Of a DNA stretch of 64,000 bases, positions 9,127-18,422 are shown in pieces. Positions within the stretch are counted from its first letter, which is position 1; every line of letters starts with the position of its first letter. Where the stretch lies: NCBI GenBank assembly GCA_964245755.1, contig CAXTNV010000003.1, positions 1-64,000 on the forward strand, written 5' to 3'. A model generated the notes under the pieces. The model was not told where the DNA came from, made no database searches, and saw only the letters and a program-made list of their open reading frames with translations. The translations under genes were made by a program, and so were the position numbers. The DNA comes from Lichenicoccus sp964245755. Its GTDB lineage: Bacteria; Pseudomonadota; Alphaproteobacteria; Acetobacterales; Acetobacteraceae.

Positions 9127-9537
9127 ATGGTCGAGGACGTCGCCCCACAACAGACCTGGCAGGCGCTCGTGGTGGATCCGCACGCGCAGCTCGTCGACGT
9201 GCGCACGGACGCGGAGTGGACCTATGTCGGGCTGCCGGAACTCGGGGAACTGAACAAGCGTGTGCTGCTGATCGCCTGGCAGGCTTTTCCCACCGGCGAG
9301 GTGAACCGGCAGTTCCTGCAGCAGCTCGCCGGCAGCGGACTGACCCCGGCGCACGACATCTATTTCATCTGTCGCAGCGGCGCGCGCAGCCTGTCGGCGG
9401 CGGAGGCCGCGCGCGCGGCCGGTTACGAGCGCGTCTTCAACGTGGCCGACGGCTTCGAGGGGCCGCCGGATGGTCAGGGACATCGCGGCGGCGTCGCCGG
9501 CTGGAAGGCAAGCGGACTGCCGTGGCGCCAGCGCTGA
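9127..9537 (+). CDS. rhodanese-like domain protein
   Basis: A 136-residue single-domain rhodanese. The substrate Cys82 sits in FICRSGARS, and the earlier VDVRTDAEW motif is also typical. Such proteins carry sulfane sulfur as a persulfide or transfer it from thiosulfate. The ATG at 9127 has GGGAG at 9114-9118, eight bases upstream, whereas the in-frame ATG at 9112 has no ribosome site. It is divergent from the cysteine-synthase-like gene, with 39 bases between starts, so the two may share a control region. Confidence 0.88.
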   Translation: MVEDVAPQQTWQALVVDPHAQLVDVRTDAEWTYVGLPELGELNKRVLLIAWQAFPTGEVNRQFLQQLAGSGLTPAHDIYFICRSGARSLSAAEAARAAGYERVFNVADGFEGPPDGQGHRGGVAGWKASGLPWRQR

Positions 9538-9544
9538 ACCGGCC

Positions 9545-10405
9545 TCAGTCGTCGGTGGCCGGCTCGCCGTCCGCGTCGTAGAGCACCTGCAGCACCGCGC
9601 ACCAGGCATAGCGCGTGTCGAGCAGGTTGCCGTTCTGGTCCACCAGCAACCCGGTCGGACCAGTCGGCACGTGCGTCAACGTCACCGCATCGTCGACATT
9701 GCCGCCGATGATGCTGAGCTGGTTCGGCTGCCGCGACACCACCAGGCCGCAGTGGGCGGGGAACAGGTCGCGCGTCGGCAGGTTGTGGAAACGGATCACG
9801 CGACTGGCGCCGCGTCCGGCGCACAGCAGGTCGCCCAATGCCGGGACGTAGTGCGCCGGATCCTGCGCCCGCAGGCCGCTCGCACCGCCCGATGCGGCGG
9901 CGTCGATGTAGGTGGCGTGGTTGGGCGCGTAGGGAAAGCGTGTACCGGCGCCGGCGATGCGCATCACGTAGGAGATGAACGCCGCCGACCACGCATAGCG
10001 TCCGTCATGGGCGAAGTCGAACGGCATTCCGTCGTTGCCGTGCTTGCCGGTCCAGTCCACCTCGCTCTCGTAGGGATCCTGTCCGATCCACCAGTATTCC
10101 CCGACACGCTCCCACAGGCCAGGTAGTCGTTCCGGCTTCAGGCTGCTCGTCGCAGGGTCGGGGCGCTGCTCGGGATCGTCGTCATCGACCGGTTCGCCGA
10201 ACAGCCGCCATTCGCGCAGCGCGATCGCGATCGCATCGATGCGGCTGAACGGCTCGAAGCGGCGGGTGACGAAGGCGGGAACGTGTTCGTCGGGTCCCAC
10301 CGGACCCTGCGCGTTGCGATATTGCGCGACCGGGGTCTGACCCGCCGTGGGCTGCGGACCGGTCTGCGCGCAGCCGCACGGCAGCACGACCGTCAGCAGC
10401 AGCAT
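9545..10405 (-). CDS. DUF2272 domain-containing exported protein
   Basis: A 286-residue protein with a short signal sequence (MLLLTVVLPCGCAQTG) that could be a lipoprotein signal, although the residues around its cysteines are not a canonical lipobox. The body carries the DUF2272 pattern: a Trp-rich segment (GEYWWIGQ), DGRYAWSAAFISYVMRIAG and a late His/Cys motif FPAHCGLVVS. The fold is thought to be NlpC/P60-like, suggesting a cell-wall role, but the activity of this family is not established. It converges on the rhodanese gene with seven bases between stops. Confidence 0.78.
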   Translation of the reverse strand: MLLLTVVLPCGCAQTGPQPTAGQTPVAQYRNAQGPVGPDEHVPAFVTRRFEPFSRIDAIAIALREWRLFGEPVDDDDPEQRPDPATSSLKPERLPGLWERVGEYWWIGQDPYESEVDWTGKHGNDGMPFDFAHDGRYAWSAAFISYVMRIAGAGTRFPYAPNHATYIDAAASGGASGLRAQDPAHYVPALGDLLCAGRGASRVIRFHNLPTRDLFPAHCGLVVSRQPNQLSIIGGNVDDAVTLTHVPTGPTGLLVDQNGNLLDTRYAWCAVLQVLYDADGEPATDD

Positions 10406-10530
10406 GATGCGGACGCCGATCGGTGTGCCTGATCGCGCGCGGCTCCTGCCGCGTGTTCCGGGCACGCCCGATCCCAAGCCGCTTGCGATCGATACCGGGC
10501 AACGAGGGGGTGGATGCCGCCCCGACGCCC

Positions 10531-11646
<1,116 letters not shown>

Positions 11647-11672
11647 GTGGTCCCTCGATCTCCGGTGGATGC

Positions 11673-12179
11673 TCAGCCGGTCGCGTTGTCGCGATGCTCC
11701 CCGATCAGGCCGAGCTGGAGCATCACGCCGACCGTCGCCCCCTTCACCGGCCGCAACAGAAGCATCGCGATCATCACCGTCAGCGGAAGGAAGAACGCGA
11801 TCATCGCCCAGATCGGCAGATTGGTCTTCTGGTCGGCGCCGACGACCGCGGCGATGATCAGGTGCGCGGTGACGAAGATCGTGAAGTAGGGCGGCGCATC
11901 GTCCGCGCGCACCGCGCCGAGCGGTGCTGCGCACGATGCACACTGCGCGACCAGCCGCAGATAGCCGTCATAGAGCTTCCCTTGCCCGCACATCGGGCAG
12001 CGTCCAGCGCCGCCGCGGGCCACCATCAGCGGCAATCTCGGTAGCTCCTGCCGCGCCAGCCAGGCGCGGGCAGCATCGTCGTCCGCAGCCGTGCCGGCCG
12101 CTTCACGCGCTCCGATGACGGGCCGGCCGATCAGTCCACCGAGTTTGGCCATGTTGGTTGCTTTCAGGATGCTGCTCAT
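11673..12179 (-). CDS. DUF983 family membrane protein
   Basis: A 168-residue protein with a zinc-ribbon-like pair, CPMCGQGKL and CASC (Cys61, 64, 80, 83), followed by two hydrophobic helices (about 97-117 and 124-143) and a short C-tail. This is the arrangement of the alphaproteobacterial DUF983 family, whose function is not known. The ATG at 12179 and the ATG at 12152 (nine codons later) are both possible starts; neither has a strong ribosome site. It sits upstream of mtnA on the same strand. Confidence 0.8.
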   Translation of the reverse strand: MSSILKATNMAKLGGLIGRPVIGAREAAGTAADDDAARAWLARQELPRLPLMVARGGAGRCPMCGQGKLYDGYLRLVAQCASCAAPLGAVRADDAPPYFTIFVTAHLIIAAVVGADQKTNLPIWAMIAFFLPLTVMIAMLLLRPVKGATVGVMLQLGLIGEHRDNATG

Positions 12180-12655
12180 CCGGCATCAGCGAGTATGTCA
12201 TTCCCGCCACGTGCGCAATCAAGCCTGCGGCCGGTGGCCGCCGTGCACGCCCGCCGCACGGTGCCGCGGTGGCACTGACGCCGCGGGCTGGACCGCAGCC
12301 TGCTTCGTGTTCCGGCGGCATCGAGCCAAACCGCGAATCTCCTGTCTCTCCCTCGATCGCTGCGCTTCGCGAGCCGCATGCCACGTCCGTATCGGCCGCG
12401 ATCGGCGTCGCAGAACCGGTAAACTCTGCCGGAACTTTCCTGTAACGGTTGCTTTTGATTGACAGGAGCACAGTGAGCGAGGAATAGCTTTCGCTCGACA
12501 TGTGCCTGAAGTCGCGATTCGCGGAGACATCCCGCATCAGCGGGTCAAAAAACCGGCCCTTGAGCATCTTCCATCGAACGCATCGCCGGCATCCGTCAGC
12601 AGATCGCCATCGCGCCGCATCGCAGACCGCGGATCAATCCAGGGAGGACCACACC
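12180..12655. other. gene-free stretch upstream of the histone-like gene
   Basis: 476 bases without a convincing gene. It separates the DUF983 gene (leftward) from the histone-like gene (rightward). A weak promoter-like pair, TTGACA at 12459-12464 and AATAGC at 12483-12488 (18-base spacer), lies about 170 bases before the histone-like start. GC content drops locally around 12420-12490, as is common for promoters. Confidence 0.4.
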
Positions 12656-13522
12656 ATGAGCAGCGAGAACGACAACAAGACGCCGGGGCGCCGCACACGC
12701 GCCATGGCTGTACGGGCAGGCGGCCGTCGGACCGGTTCCGCGAACGGGCGCAGCACCACGGCGCGCACCATGCGTAGCGCCAAGAGCCCGGCCTCTCGCT
12801 CAGCTGCGGCGAAGACGCTCGCCAGCAAGTCCACGGCCGCACGAAGCAGCAAGGCCGCCAAGACACCGGCGCGTGCGACGACCAAGACTTCTCCTGCGCG
12901 CGCCGCCAAGAGCACGGCGACCCGCACCAAGGCCGTTCCTGCGCGCAGCACCACGACCAGCCGTGCCGGTGCGACCCGCAAGCCTCCGGCGCGCAAGCCG
13001 GTGGCCAAGGCCGGCACCACTGGGGCTGCTCGCAGCCGGAGCACGGCTGCGAAGTCGACGACGCGTGGCTCGTCACGCGTCGCCAAAGTTCCGGCGACCA
13101 AGCGTACAGCCTCGCCCAGTCGCGCGACGGCGACCGGGCGCAAGGCCGTAGCTAAGAATACCGCATCGCGCAGCACCCGCAACGTCAAGCCGGCCGCCGC
13201 TGCACGCAGCACCCGGGCGACCAAGGCTGCCGGCGCACGAGCCACCAAGCCGGCAGCTAAGGCCTCGAAGCCCGCAGCCGTGGGCAAGACGTCGACGCGT
13301 GGTGCCAAAACCTCGCGAAGCGAGGCCGCGGTCGCGATGCGGCACTCGCCGAATGCTTCAACCAGAAAGAAGGCGGCAGAAACCTTGCGCGAGGCCTCCC
13401 CGGTGGCGCGTCGCAAGCGCGAGCGCAAGCCGGCCGAGGCCGCGCCTGAAGCTATTGACCATACGGTTGTTCAGGAGAAAGGCGAACCCGAGGCGCACGA
13501 AGAGAGCGGAAGCTTCGAGTGA
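12656..13522 (+). CDS. histone H1-like, Lys/Ala/Ser/Thr/Arg-rich basic protein
   Basis: A 288-residue protein made almost wholly of Ala, Lys, Arg, Ser, Thr and Pro, in loose repeats of the type AKSTATRTKAVPAR and RATKAAGARATKPAAKA. It has no hydrophobic core or membrane segment and is predicted to be disordered. The tail turns acidic (EKGEPEAHEESGSFE). Composition matches bacterial H1-like/AlgP-like proteins that bind nucleic acid through basic repeats; DNA compaction is inferred. The start is decided by AGGGAGGA at 12641-12648 before the ATG. A GC-rich hairpin follows the gene. Confidence 0.82.
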   Translation: MSSENDNKTPGRRTRAMAVRAGGRRTGSANGRSTTARTMRSAKSPASRSAAAKTLASKSTAARSSKAAKTPARATTKTSPARAAKSTATRTKAVPARSTTTSRAGATRKPPARKPVAKAGTTGAARSRSTAAKSTTRGSSRVAKVPATKRTASPSRATATGRKAVAKNTASRSTRNVKPAAAARSTRATKAAGARATKPAAKASKPAAVGKTSTRGAKTSRSEAAVAMRHSPNASTRKKAAETLREASPVARRKRERKPAEAAPEAIDHTVVQEKGEPEAHEESGSFE

Positions 13523-13550
13523 CGTTCGCCTAGCATTTCTGCGACTGCGG

Positions 13551-13578
13551 CCCGGGCGCCGATGCGCAGGCGCCCGGG
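13551..13578. terminator. strong GC-rich hairpin between convergent genes
   Basis: Perfect ten-base arms CCCGGGCGCC and GGCGCCCGGG surround an eight-base loop. It lies between the histone-like gene (ends 13522) and the flgN-like gene (ends 13639 on the other strand), so it could terminate both. No T-run follows, which leaves intrinsic termination unproven. Confidence 0.5.
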
Positions 13579-13638
13579 TGACTGGGTCGAGGCTGGAAGA
13601 CTGCCGAACGGTCCCGGGTGCTGTGCCCGAATAAACCT

Positions 13639-14022
13639 TCAGGCGCGTGCGCTCAGTGCAAATGCGTTGTTGGCTGGGCGATTGGCATATCCGCCGTGGG
13701 CTCCGTAATGTCCGCATGGCCGGCTCTGTCGGGCGGCATGTGCGAGAAGCGACATGACGTGCTGCTGTGCCCTCATGGCCCGTTCCAGCAGGCGTTTGTT
13801 CTCGGCCGCGGCATGTTCGAGGCGTCGTGCGACCGCATGCATCGCCGCATCCGCGGCATCGACCTGGGTGTCGCTTCGACCGGCGGCTTCAAACATGGTC
13901 AGGGCAGCTCGCTTGGCATCAAGCAGCATCGTTGCTGCCGGCAGGTCGAGCTGGCGCAGGGCAGCGTTCTCCTGCTCGAGGAGATCCAGCAGATGCTCCG
14001 CGCTCGTATGGACAAGGCTCAA
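13639..14022 (-). CDS. FlgN-like flagellar protein
   Basis: A 127-residue, mainly helical protein, last gene of the flgI-flgJ operon. The N-terminal 100 residues are long amphipathic helix (LLDLLEQENAALRQLDL; RRLEHAAAENKRLLERAM), and the C-terminus ends NNAFALSARA. Size, helical pattern and position resemble FlgN-type chaperones for hook-associated proteins, but similarity at this level is weak. It starts with TTG at 14022, and the sequence TTGA is shared with the flgJ stop, so translation is coupled. Confidence 0.6.
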   Translation of the reverse strand: MSLVHTSAEHLLDLLEQENAALRQLDLPAATMLLDAKRAALTMFEAAGRSDTQVDAADAAMHAVARRLEHAAAENKRLLERAMRAQQHVMSLLAHAARQSRPCGHYGAHGGYANRPANNAFALSARA

Positions 14023-14327
14023 TCCTTCTTCTCCTGCATCTTCAGCATCTGTTCATAGACCGGTGCCGCAAGACCGATGCCACCACGTTGCTCGATCCCC
14101 TTGGCCATCTCCGTGATCAACATCGGGCGGAACGTCTGCTCGCCGGCGCCCCCGCCGAACAGGCCCTGTGAGGTGTCCACGGTCGAGAACATCGGTTGCA
14201 GGAACTGTCCGATCGCCATCGCCTCGAAATCTTGCGCCGCCTTCAAGACGCGAGCGTCCGCAGGGGAGGGACCAGCTCCCGGCAGCTCGGCCGCCGCAAC
14301 ACTGGTGATGGCTCCGGCAGTCGTCAT
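14019..14327 (-). CDS. flgJ: FlgJ-type rod-binding protein without muramidase domain
   Basis: A 102-residue protein matching only the N-terminal rod-binding domain of FlgJ: AAQDFEAMAIGQFLQPMF, then GGGAGEQTFRPMLITEMAKGI and a C-terminal MLKMQEKKD. It lacks the C-terminal peptidoglycan hydrolase of enterobacterial FlgJ, as is usual in alphaproteobacteria. It acts as a scaffold or cap for rod assembly in the periplasm. The ATG overlaps the flgI stop (ATGA), placing it tightly in the flgI-flgJ-flgN-like operon. Confidence 0.88.
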   Translation of the reverse strand: MTTAGAITSVAAAELPGAGPSPADARVLKAAQDFEAMAIGQFLQPMFSTVDTSQGLFGGGAGEQTFRPMLITEMAKGIEQRGGIGLAAPVYEQMLKMQEKKD

Positions 14328-15427
14328 CGCACCACCAGATCCGCTTGCAAGGCTCCGGCGGCTTTGATCGTCTGCAGGATGCTGATCATGTCGCGCGGCC
14401 CTACCCCAAGCGCGTTCAAGCCGCTTACCAGATCGCGCAGGCTCGGCCCGTCCCTCAAGATACCCAGGCGTTTGCCGGAACCGGTATCCACCTGTACCGT
14501 CGTGCGCGGTAGGATGGCTGTTTGTCCCTTCGAGAAGGGCCCTGGTTGCGAGGCTTGAGGCGTTTCGGCGACCTGTATGGTCAGGTTGCCTTGTGCGATC
14601 GCTACCGTGCTGATGCGAACATTGTCGCCCATCACGATCGTGCCGCTCGCTTCGTCCACCACCACGATCGCAGGTGAGTCGGGCTGCACCATGAGATCCT
14701 CGATCTGCGACAGGGTCTCGACGACATCCCGGCCAGCCAGGGAAAGCGCGATCGTCCGCGGGTCGGTTGCTCGCGCTACCCCGCCGCCAACGCTCTGATT
14801 GATGACTGAGGAGATCCGCTCGGCTGTCGTGAGGTCAGGATTCCGTAGTGACAGGCGCAGCTCGCTCTTGACGCTCAAGTCCACCGGCACCTCCCTCTCG
14901 ACGGTCGCACCGTTCGCCATGTGGGCGCTGGTCGGGATGTTGCGCGTGATCGAAGCCGCCGCCCCACGGGCGGAGAAGGCGCTGGACACCATCTGGCCCT
15001 GGGCGACCGCGTAGACCTCGCCGTCTGCCGCCATCAGCGGCGTCACCAGCAGCGTTCCTCCGGACAGGTCGGTGGCGTCGCCAGCCGCCGAGATCGTGAT
15101 GTCGATCCGGCTGCCGCCATGCACGAAGGCCGGAAGGTCGGCCGTGACCATCACCGCGGCGATGTCCTTGGTCTGAAGCTTCGACTCCTGATCCCTGATG
15201 TTCACTCCCAATCGTTCCAGCATGCTGATCATAGACTCCCGCGTGAAGACGGAGTTGTTCAGCCGGTCTCCGGTTCCGTTCAGCCCGACCACCAGGCCGT
15301 ACCCGATTAGCTGGTTGCTCCGGATACCCTCGACATCGGCAATGTCCTTGATCCGCACCTGCTCGGCGAAGGCCGGCAAGGAGATCAACAGGCTCAGCAG
15401 GGCGATCAGCAGCCGGAAGGTGTGCAT
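14324..15427 (-). CDS. flgI: flagellar P-ring protein FlgI
   Basis: A 367-residue periplasmic P-ring subunit. The signal peptide MHTFRLLIALLSLLISLPAFA is cleaved before EQVRIKDIADVEG. The conserved NQLIGYGLVVGLNGTGD block follows, then LERLGVNI, and the C-terminus ends SILQTIKAAGALQADLVVR, typical of FlgI. The ATG at 15427 is chosen because it begins the signal peptide; an in-frame ATG 13 codons earlier would add a non-signal leader. It is first in its operon and divergent from fliX. Confidence 0.95.
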   Translation of the reverse strand: MHTFRLLIALLSLLISLPAFAEQVRIKDIADVEGIRSNQLIGYGLVVGLNGTGDRLNNSVFTRESMISMLERLGVNIRDQESKLQTKDIAAVMVTADLPAFVHGGSRIDITISAAGDATDLSGGTLLVTPLMAADGEVYAVAQGQMVSSAFSARGAAASITRNIPTSAHMANGATVEREVPVDLSVKSELRLSLRNPDLTTAERISSVINQSVGGGVARATDPRTIALSLAGRDVVETLSQIEDLMVQPDSPAIVVVDEASGTIVMGDNVRISTVAIAQGNLTIQVAETPQASQPGPFSKGQTAILPRTTVQVDTGSGKRLGILRDGPSLRDLVSGLNALGVGPRDMISILQTIKAAGALQADLVVR

Positions 15428-15479
15428 GGAGCCCCGTGTCAGGTGGTCGAGCGAGCCGCTCCTCATCCTAGAACGGCAA

Positions 15480-15494
15480 TTACCAACAAATTAT
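15480..15494. promoter_or_regulatory. candidate CtrA-like box between flgI and fliX
   Basis: TTAC, seven bases, TTAT matches the CtrA-type TTAA-N7-TTAA pattern at six of eight positions. It lies in the divergent control region of flgI and fliX in a locally AT-rich stretch. This is pattern matching only. Confidence 0.3.
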
Positions 15495-15567
15495 CAACGA
15501 CAAGATCGGATCCGTAATGATAAGCAGCTGGTCAGATCCGGCTGTGGCCGAAGTGTCGAGGATGTTG

Positions 15568-16071
15568 ATGACCACCATCGCCCCTGGCGCCGTCGTGTCT
15601 CCGACCGAGCCATCACTCTCCGCTCGCAAATCGGCTACGACCGACAGCGGCTTCAGGATCCCGTCGTCGCTCGAGATGGCCGCCCAGACGGTGATGGATC
15701 ACGCCCGTACCGCCCCCTCGGTGATGGCGACGAGCGCGATGCTGGCGCTTCAGGAACAGACCGCGTCCGGAGCCGGCTGCGAAGCAGAGTTGGCGGATCG
15801 GGAGGCCCGGCGCCATGGCCGGGAGATCCTGGATGCCCTGGCTGCCCTGCAGAAGGCGCTGCTTGCCTCCGCCGGCTCTGCAGAGAGCCTCACCCGCTTG
15901 GCAGTCCTCGCGCATTTGTCGCCCACGGCGCATGACCCGGAACTCGCCCGTGTCCTGAGTTCGATCCGTCTGCGCGCGCAACTGGAGATCATGCGCCGAA
16001 CGCCCCGCTCGCCGGATCCGGATTATGCACCGGCGGCGGCTCCCATCACGGTTCCTGTGACCGGCTCGTGA
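15568..16071 (+). CDS. fliX: flagellar assembly regulator FliX
   Basis: A 167-residue FliX-family protein (ATG at 15568 with GAGG six bases upstream; the frame also allows an ATG at 15517). FliX couples early basal-body assembly to later flagellar transcription, in Caulobacter by acting on the sigma-54 activator FlbD. Family features visible are a short variable N-tail with GFRIPSS, the MLALQEQ motif, a basic helix RRHGREILDALAALQKALL, and a DPELARVLSSIRLRAQLEI C-terminal helix. The divergent pairing with flgI matches the Caulobacter arrangement and strengthens the call. It is longer than usual at the C-terminus (Pro/Ala-rich tail). Confidence 0.82.
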   Translation: MTTIAPGAVVSPTEPSLSARKSATTDSGFRIPSSLEMAAQTVMDHARTAPSVMATSAMLALQEQTASGAGCEAELADREARRHGREILDALAALQKALLASAGSAESLTRLAVLAHLSPTAHDPELARVLSSIRLRAQLEIMRRTPRSPDPDYAPAAAPITVPVTGS

Positions 16072-16227
16072 CGAGCGGTCAAATGCTCTTGGCGGCAGTG
16101 GTCCCTGTAGCTATAAGCCGCCCAATTCTGGAGGCCGGTCGCTGGTCTCGCGCTGGCAGGCATTGTTCAGGTGAATGGGCGTTCGAAGGTTCCTCCCTTC
16201 GATTGCATCTCTTTAGGATCGGCGACG

Positions 16228-16641
16228 ATGATCACGTTACCTGCCGACTATCGCCCGTCCGACGCCGAAGAGTTCATGAACCCGATCCAGGTCGAGTATT
16301 TCCGTCTCAAGCTCACGAGGTGGCGGGCTGATCTGCTCAAGGAGGCCGACGGCACTCTCGCCAGCCTGTCGGAGGGCGGGATCCATGAAGCAGACATTAC
16401 GGATCGTGCGACCGTGGAAACGGATCGGGCGCTGGAATTGCGCACCCGTGACCGTGCTAGGAAGCTGATCGCCAAGATCGGCCTGGCGCTGCTGCGCGTG
16501 GAGAACGGGACATACGGCTATTGCGAGGAGACCGGTGAGCCCATCGGCCTGAGGCGCCTCGAAGCTCGGCCGATCGCCACCCTGTCGATCGAGGCTCAAG
16601 AGCGTCATGAACGAATGGAGAAGGTCCATCGCGACGATTGA
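16228..16641 (+). CDS. dksA: RNA polymerase-binding transcription factor DksA
   Basis: A 137-residue DksA. A coiled coil (about 20-95) carries the tip motif DITDRA (Asp56, Asp59, Ala61), which corresponds to the functional DxxDxA of E. coli DksA. The globular end reads YGYCEETGEPIGLRRLEARP and keeps one Cys (Cys99) where classical DksA has four; this loss is common in alphaproteobacterial DksA. It binds the RNA polymerase secondary channel with ppGpp to tune rRNA and amino-acid promoters. The ATG at 16228 has AGGA nine bases upstream. It follows fliX on the same strand and may link growth state to motility. Confidence 0.9.
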   Translation: MITLPADYRPSDAEEFMNPIQVEYFRLKLTRWRADLLKEADGTLASLSEGGIHEADITDRATVETDRALELRTRDRARKLIAKIGLALLRVENGTYGYCEETGEPIGLRRLEARPIATLSIEAQERHERMEKVHRDD

Positions 16642-16653
16642 TCAGACATCCGG

Positions 16654-17385
16654 TCAGAATGGAAGCACGATATCCATGAGTTGCTGTCCGTAGCGCGGCG
16701 TCTGTAGATCGGTGAGCTGGCCACGGCCGCCATAGGAGATCCGAGCCTCAGCCATCCGGTCGTGCGTGATCGTGTTGTCACCCGTGATGTCCTGTGGACG
16801 CACGATACCAGTGACCTGCAGGACCCGAAGCTCGCTGTTCGCTCGAACCTCCTGCCGGGCGGCCACTACCAGATTTCCGTTCGGCATCACCTGGGTCACG
16901 ATCCCGGCGAGCCGCAGGGTCATGGTCTCGTTGCGGGCGATCTTCCCGGTGGCAATGTTGCTGTTGTTGCTGGCGGTAGCGAGCGAATTGGCTCCGGTCA
17001 CCGCTGATACCACCTTGCCCTTGAGGCCGAAAAGGTTCGGGATGCCCATCGACTCAGCACCGGTCCGGCTCGCGGTGGTGTTGTTCTCGAAATCGGCGTT
17101 GTCCGTGATGTTGACCAGCACCGTCAGGAGATCTCCCACCTGAGCCGCCCGCTGGTCTCGAAAAAAGGCACGGCTTCCAGGCCGCCAGAGGCTCGCAAGC
17201 TCGGTCGGTGGCGGTTGCACGGGCGGCATCGGCATCGTGACCGGTCGATAGTCGCGCGCAGCGGTCGGATCGGCGATCTGGCTCATGGTCGGTGGCCGTC
17301 CGATCTCGGAGAGCCGGTCGAAGGTCGCGCATCCTGATAGCGAGGTCGAAATGAGCAGCAGGATCGACCACCTCGATCGTGTCAT
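16654..17385 (-). CDS. flgH: flagellar L-ring lipoprotein FlgH
   Basis: A 243-residue outer-membrane lipoprotein forming the L-ring. The signal sequence has lipobox LSGC with Cys19. Later motifs are SLWRPGSRAFFRDQRA, VGDLLTVLVNI, an Asn/Ser/Thr-rich linker, NGNLVVAARQEVRAN, the VTGIVRPQDITGDNTI block diagnostic of FlgH and a C-terminal QQLMDIVLPF. It is last in the flgF-flgG-flgA-flgH operon; its ATG overlaps the flgA stop (ATGA). It converges on dksA. Confidence 0.96.
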   Translation of the reverse strand: MTRSRWSILLLISTSLSGCATFDRLSEIGRPPTMSQIADPTAARDYRPVTMPMPPVQPPPTELASLWRPGSRAFFRDQRAAQVGDLLTVLVNITDNADFENNTTASRTGAESMGIPNLFGLKGKVVSAVTGANSLATASNNSNIATGKIARNETMTLRLAGIVTQVMPNGNLVVAARQEVRANSELRVLQVTGIVRPQDITGDNTITHDRMAEARISYGGRGQLTDLQTPRYGQQLMDIVLPF

Positions 17386-18422
17386 GGCGAGATCTCACGC
17401 TGTTTCGCGAATTGAGTCATCGCGGCCATGCTGTAGGCAGGGGGCAGTCCTGTTTCTTGCGCCGCCAACATGACAGGCGTGCTTGCGGGATCGACCTGCA
17501 CGGTACCCGCTCCTGTCACCCGAGCGATCAGGATGGCTCGGGAGACAGGATTGAGAACATGGATACGATCATCCATGGTCCCGTCCTCGATCGCCACTCC
17601 TTTGGCGACCAGGACCAACCCGGTATCTTCTAGCCGTAAGACCACCGACATGCCGCGCGACACCAGCGATGGATGGCTCAGCTCATCGGGCAAGAGCGGG
17701 TTGCCACCCATCATCTGATGTCGCAGCGCGAGGCCGACCGCCGCATCTACCGTCAGAAGTGTTCGATCGCTGATCGTAGTCTTGCGCACGCGTCGGAGCT
17801 GCAAGTCGGATGGTTCGATCACGCTGCCGGCACCCATGTTGCGCGCCAGCACCGGGATCTGAATCATCTCCTGGACGGTTCCCGAGATCTGCAGCGGCAC
17901 GGGATCACCTCCCGGCATCTCGAACAGCAGATCAACCGAAAAGTGGCCGCTGTTGCGATCATAGTTCAGGGCTTCGACGTCTGGCTGGGCCGAGGCTTCT
18001 GCGGGAAGTGCCAGAGCAACATAGCTGCTTACACTTACGTCGCTGTTCTCGGATGCTCCGGCGCCCACGAGGGCCGGGCGCACCATCGAGATCAGGTTGT
18101 CCCGGCTGATCGAACGAGCCTTGCGCTCGAGAATGACGCGAGCAGGAGTCGGACCGGGTTGCCAGTCGACACCGAACTGCTCGGCGATCGCGGCAAGCTG
18201 AGGCTGCTCGATGACGATGCGGCGACCTGGATCCGGCGCCGACCCGATGTCGCAATCCTGGCCCGCTTCCAGACCCGAGAACAGGTCGGACAGCTTCACC
18301 GCTGCCGATCTGACAGTGGTCGAGCCACGTGGCTGCGCGGCCGACGCATTGCCGGGCCACATCGCCAGGCTCGAGACCAAACCCGCGATGAGTGCGAATA
18401 CGACCTTCGGCTCGCTGCTCAT
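17382..18422 (-). CDS. flgA: flagellar P-ring assembly chaperone FlgA
   Basis: A 346-residue exported FlgA needed for P-ring assembly by FlgI. The signal peptide ends near NASA|AQ. The C-terminal SAF/chaperone part has IPVLARNMGAGSVIEPSDL, AAVGLALRHQMMGGNPLL and GTVQVDPASTPVML. It is longer than enterobacterial FlgA because of an N-terminal 150-residue extension, typical of alphaproteobacteria. The ATG overlaps the flgG stop (ATGA), and its own stop overlaps the flgH start. Confidence 0.92.
   Translation of the reverse strand: MSSEPKVVFALIAGLVSSLAMWPGNASAAQPRGSTTVRSAAVKLSDLFSGLEAGQDCDIGSAPDPGRRIVIEQPQLAAIAEQFGVDWQPGPTPARVILERKARSISRDNLISMVRPALVGAGASENSDVSVSSYVALALPAEASAQPDVEALNYDRNSGHFSVDLLFEMPGGDPVPLQISGTVQEMIQIPVLARNMGAGSVIEPSDLQLRRVRKTTISDRTLLTVDAAVGLALRHQMMGGNPLLPDELSHPSLVSRGMSVVLRLEDTGLVLVAKGVAIEDGTMDDRIHVLNPVSRAILIARVTGAGTVQVDPASTPVMLAAQETGLPPAYSMAAMTQFAKQREISP

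Noticed and set aside
9088..9609. N-terminal extension of the cysteine-synthase-like frame
   Set aside because: It overlaps the divergent rhodanese gene, which has its own ribosome site, and is not protein-like.
15428..15516. Sigma-54 promoter for flgI on the minus strand
   Set aside because: A GG-N10-GC spacing is present, but only about half of the consensus bases match.
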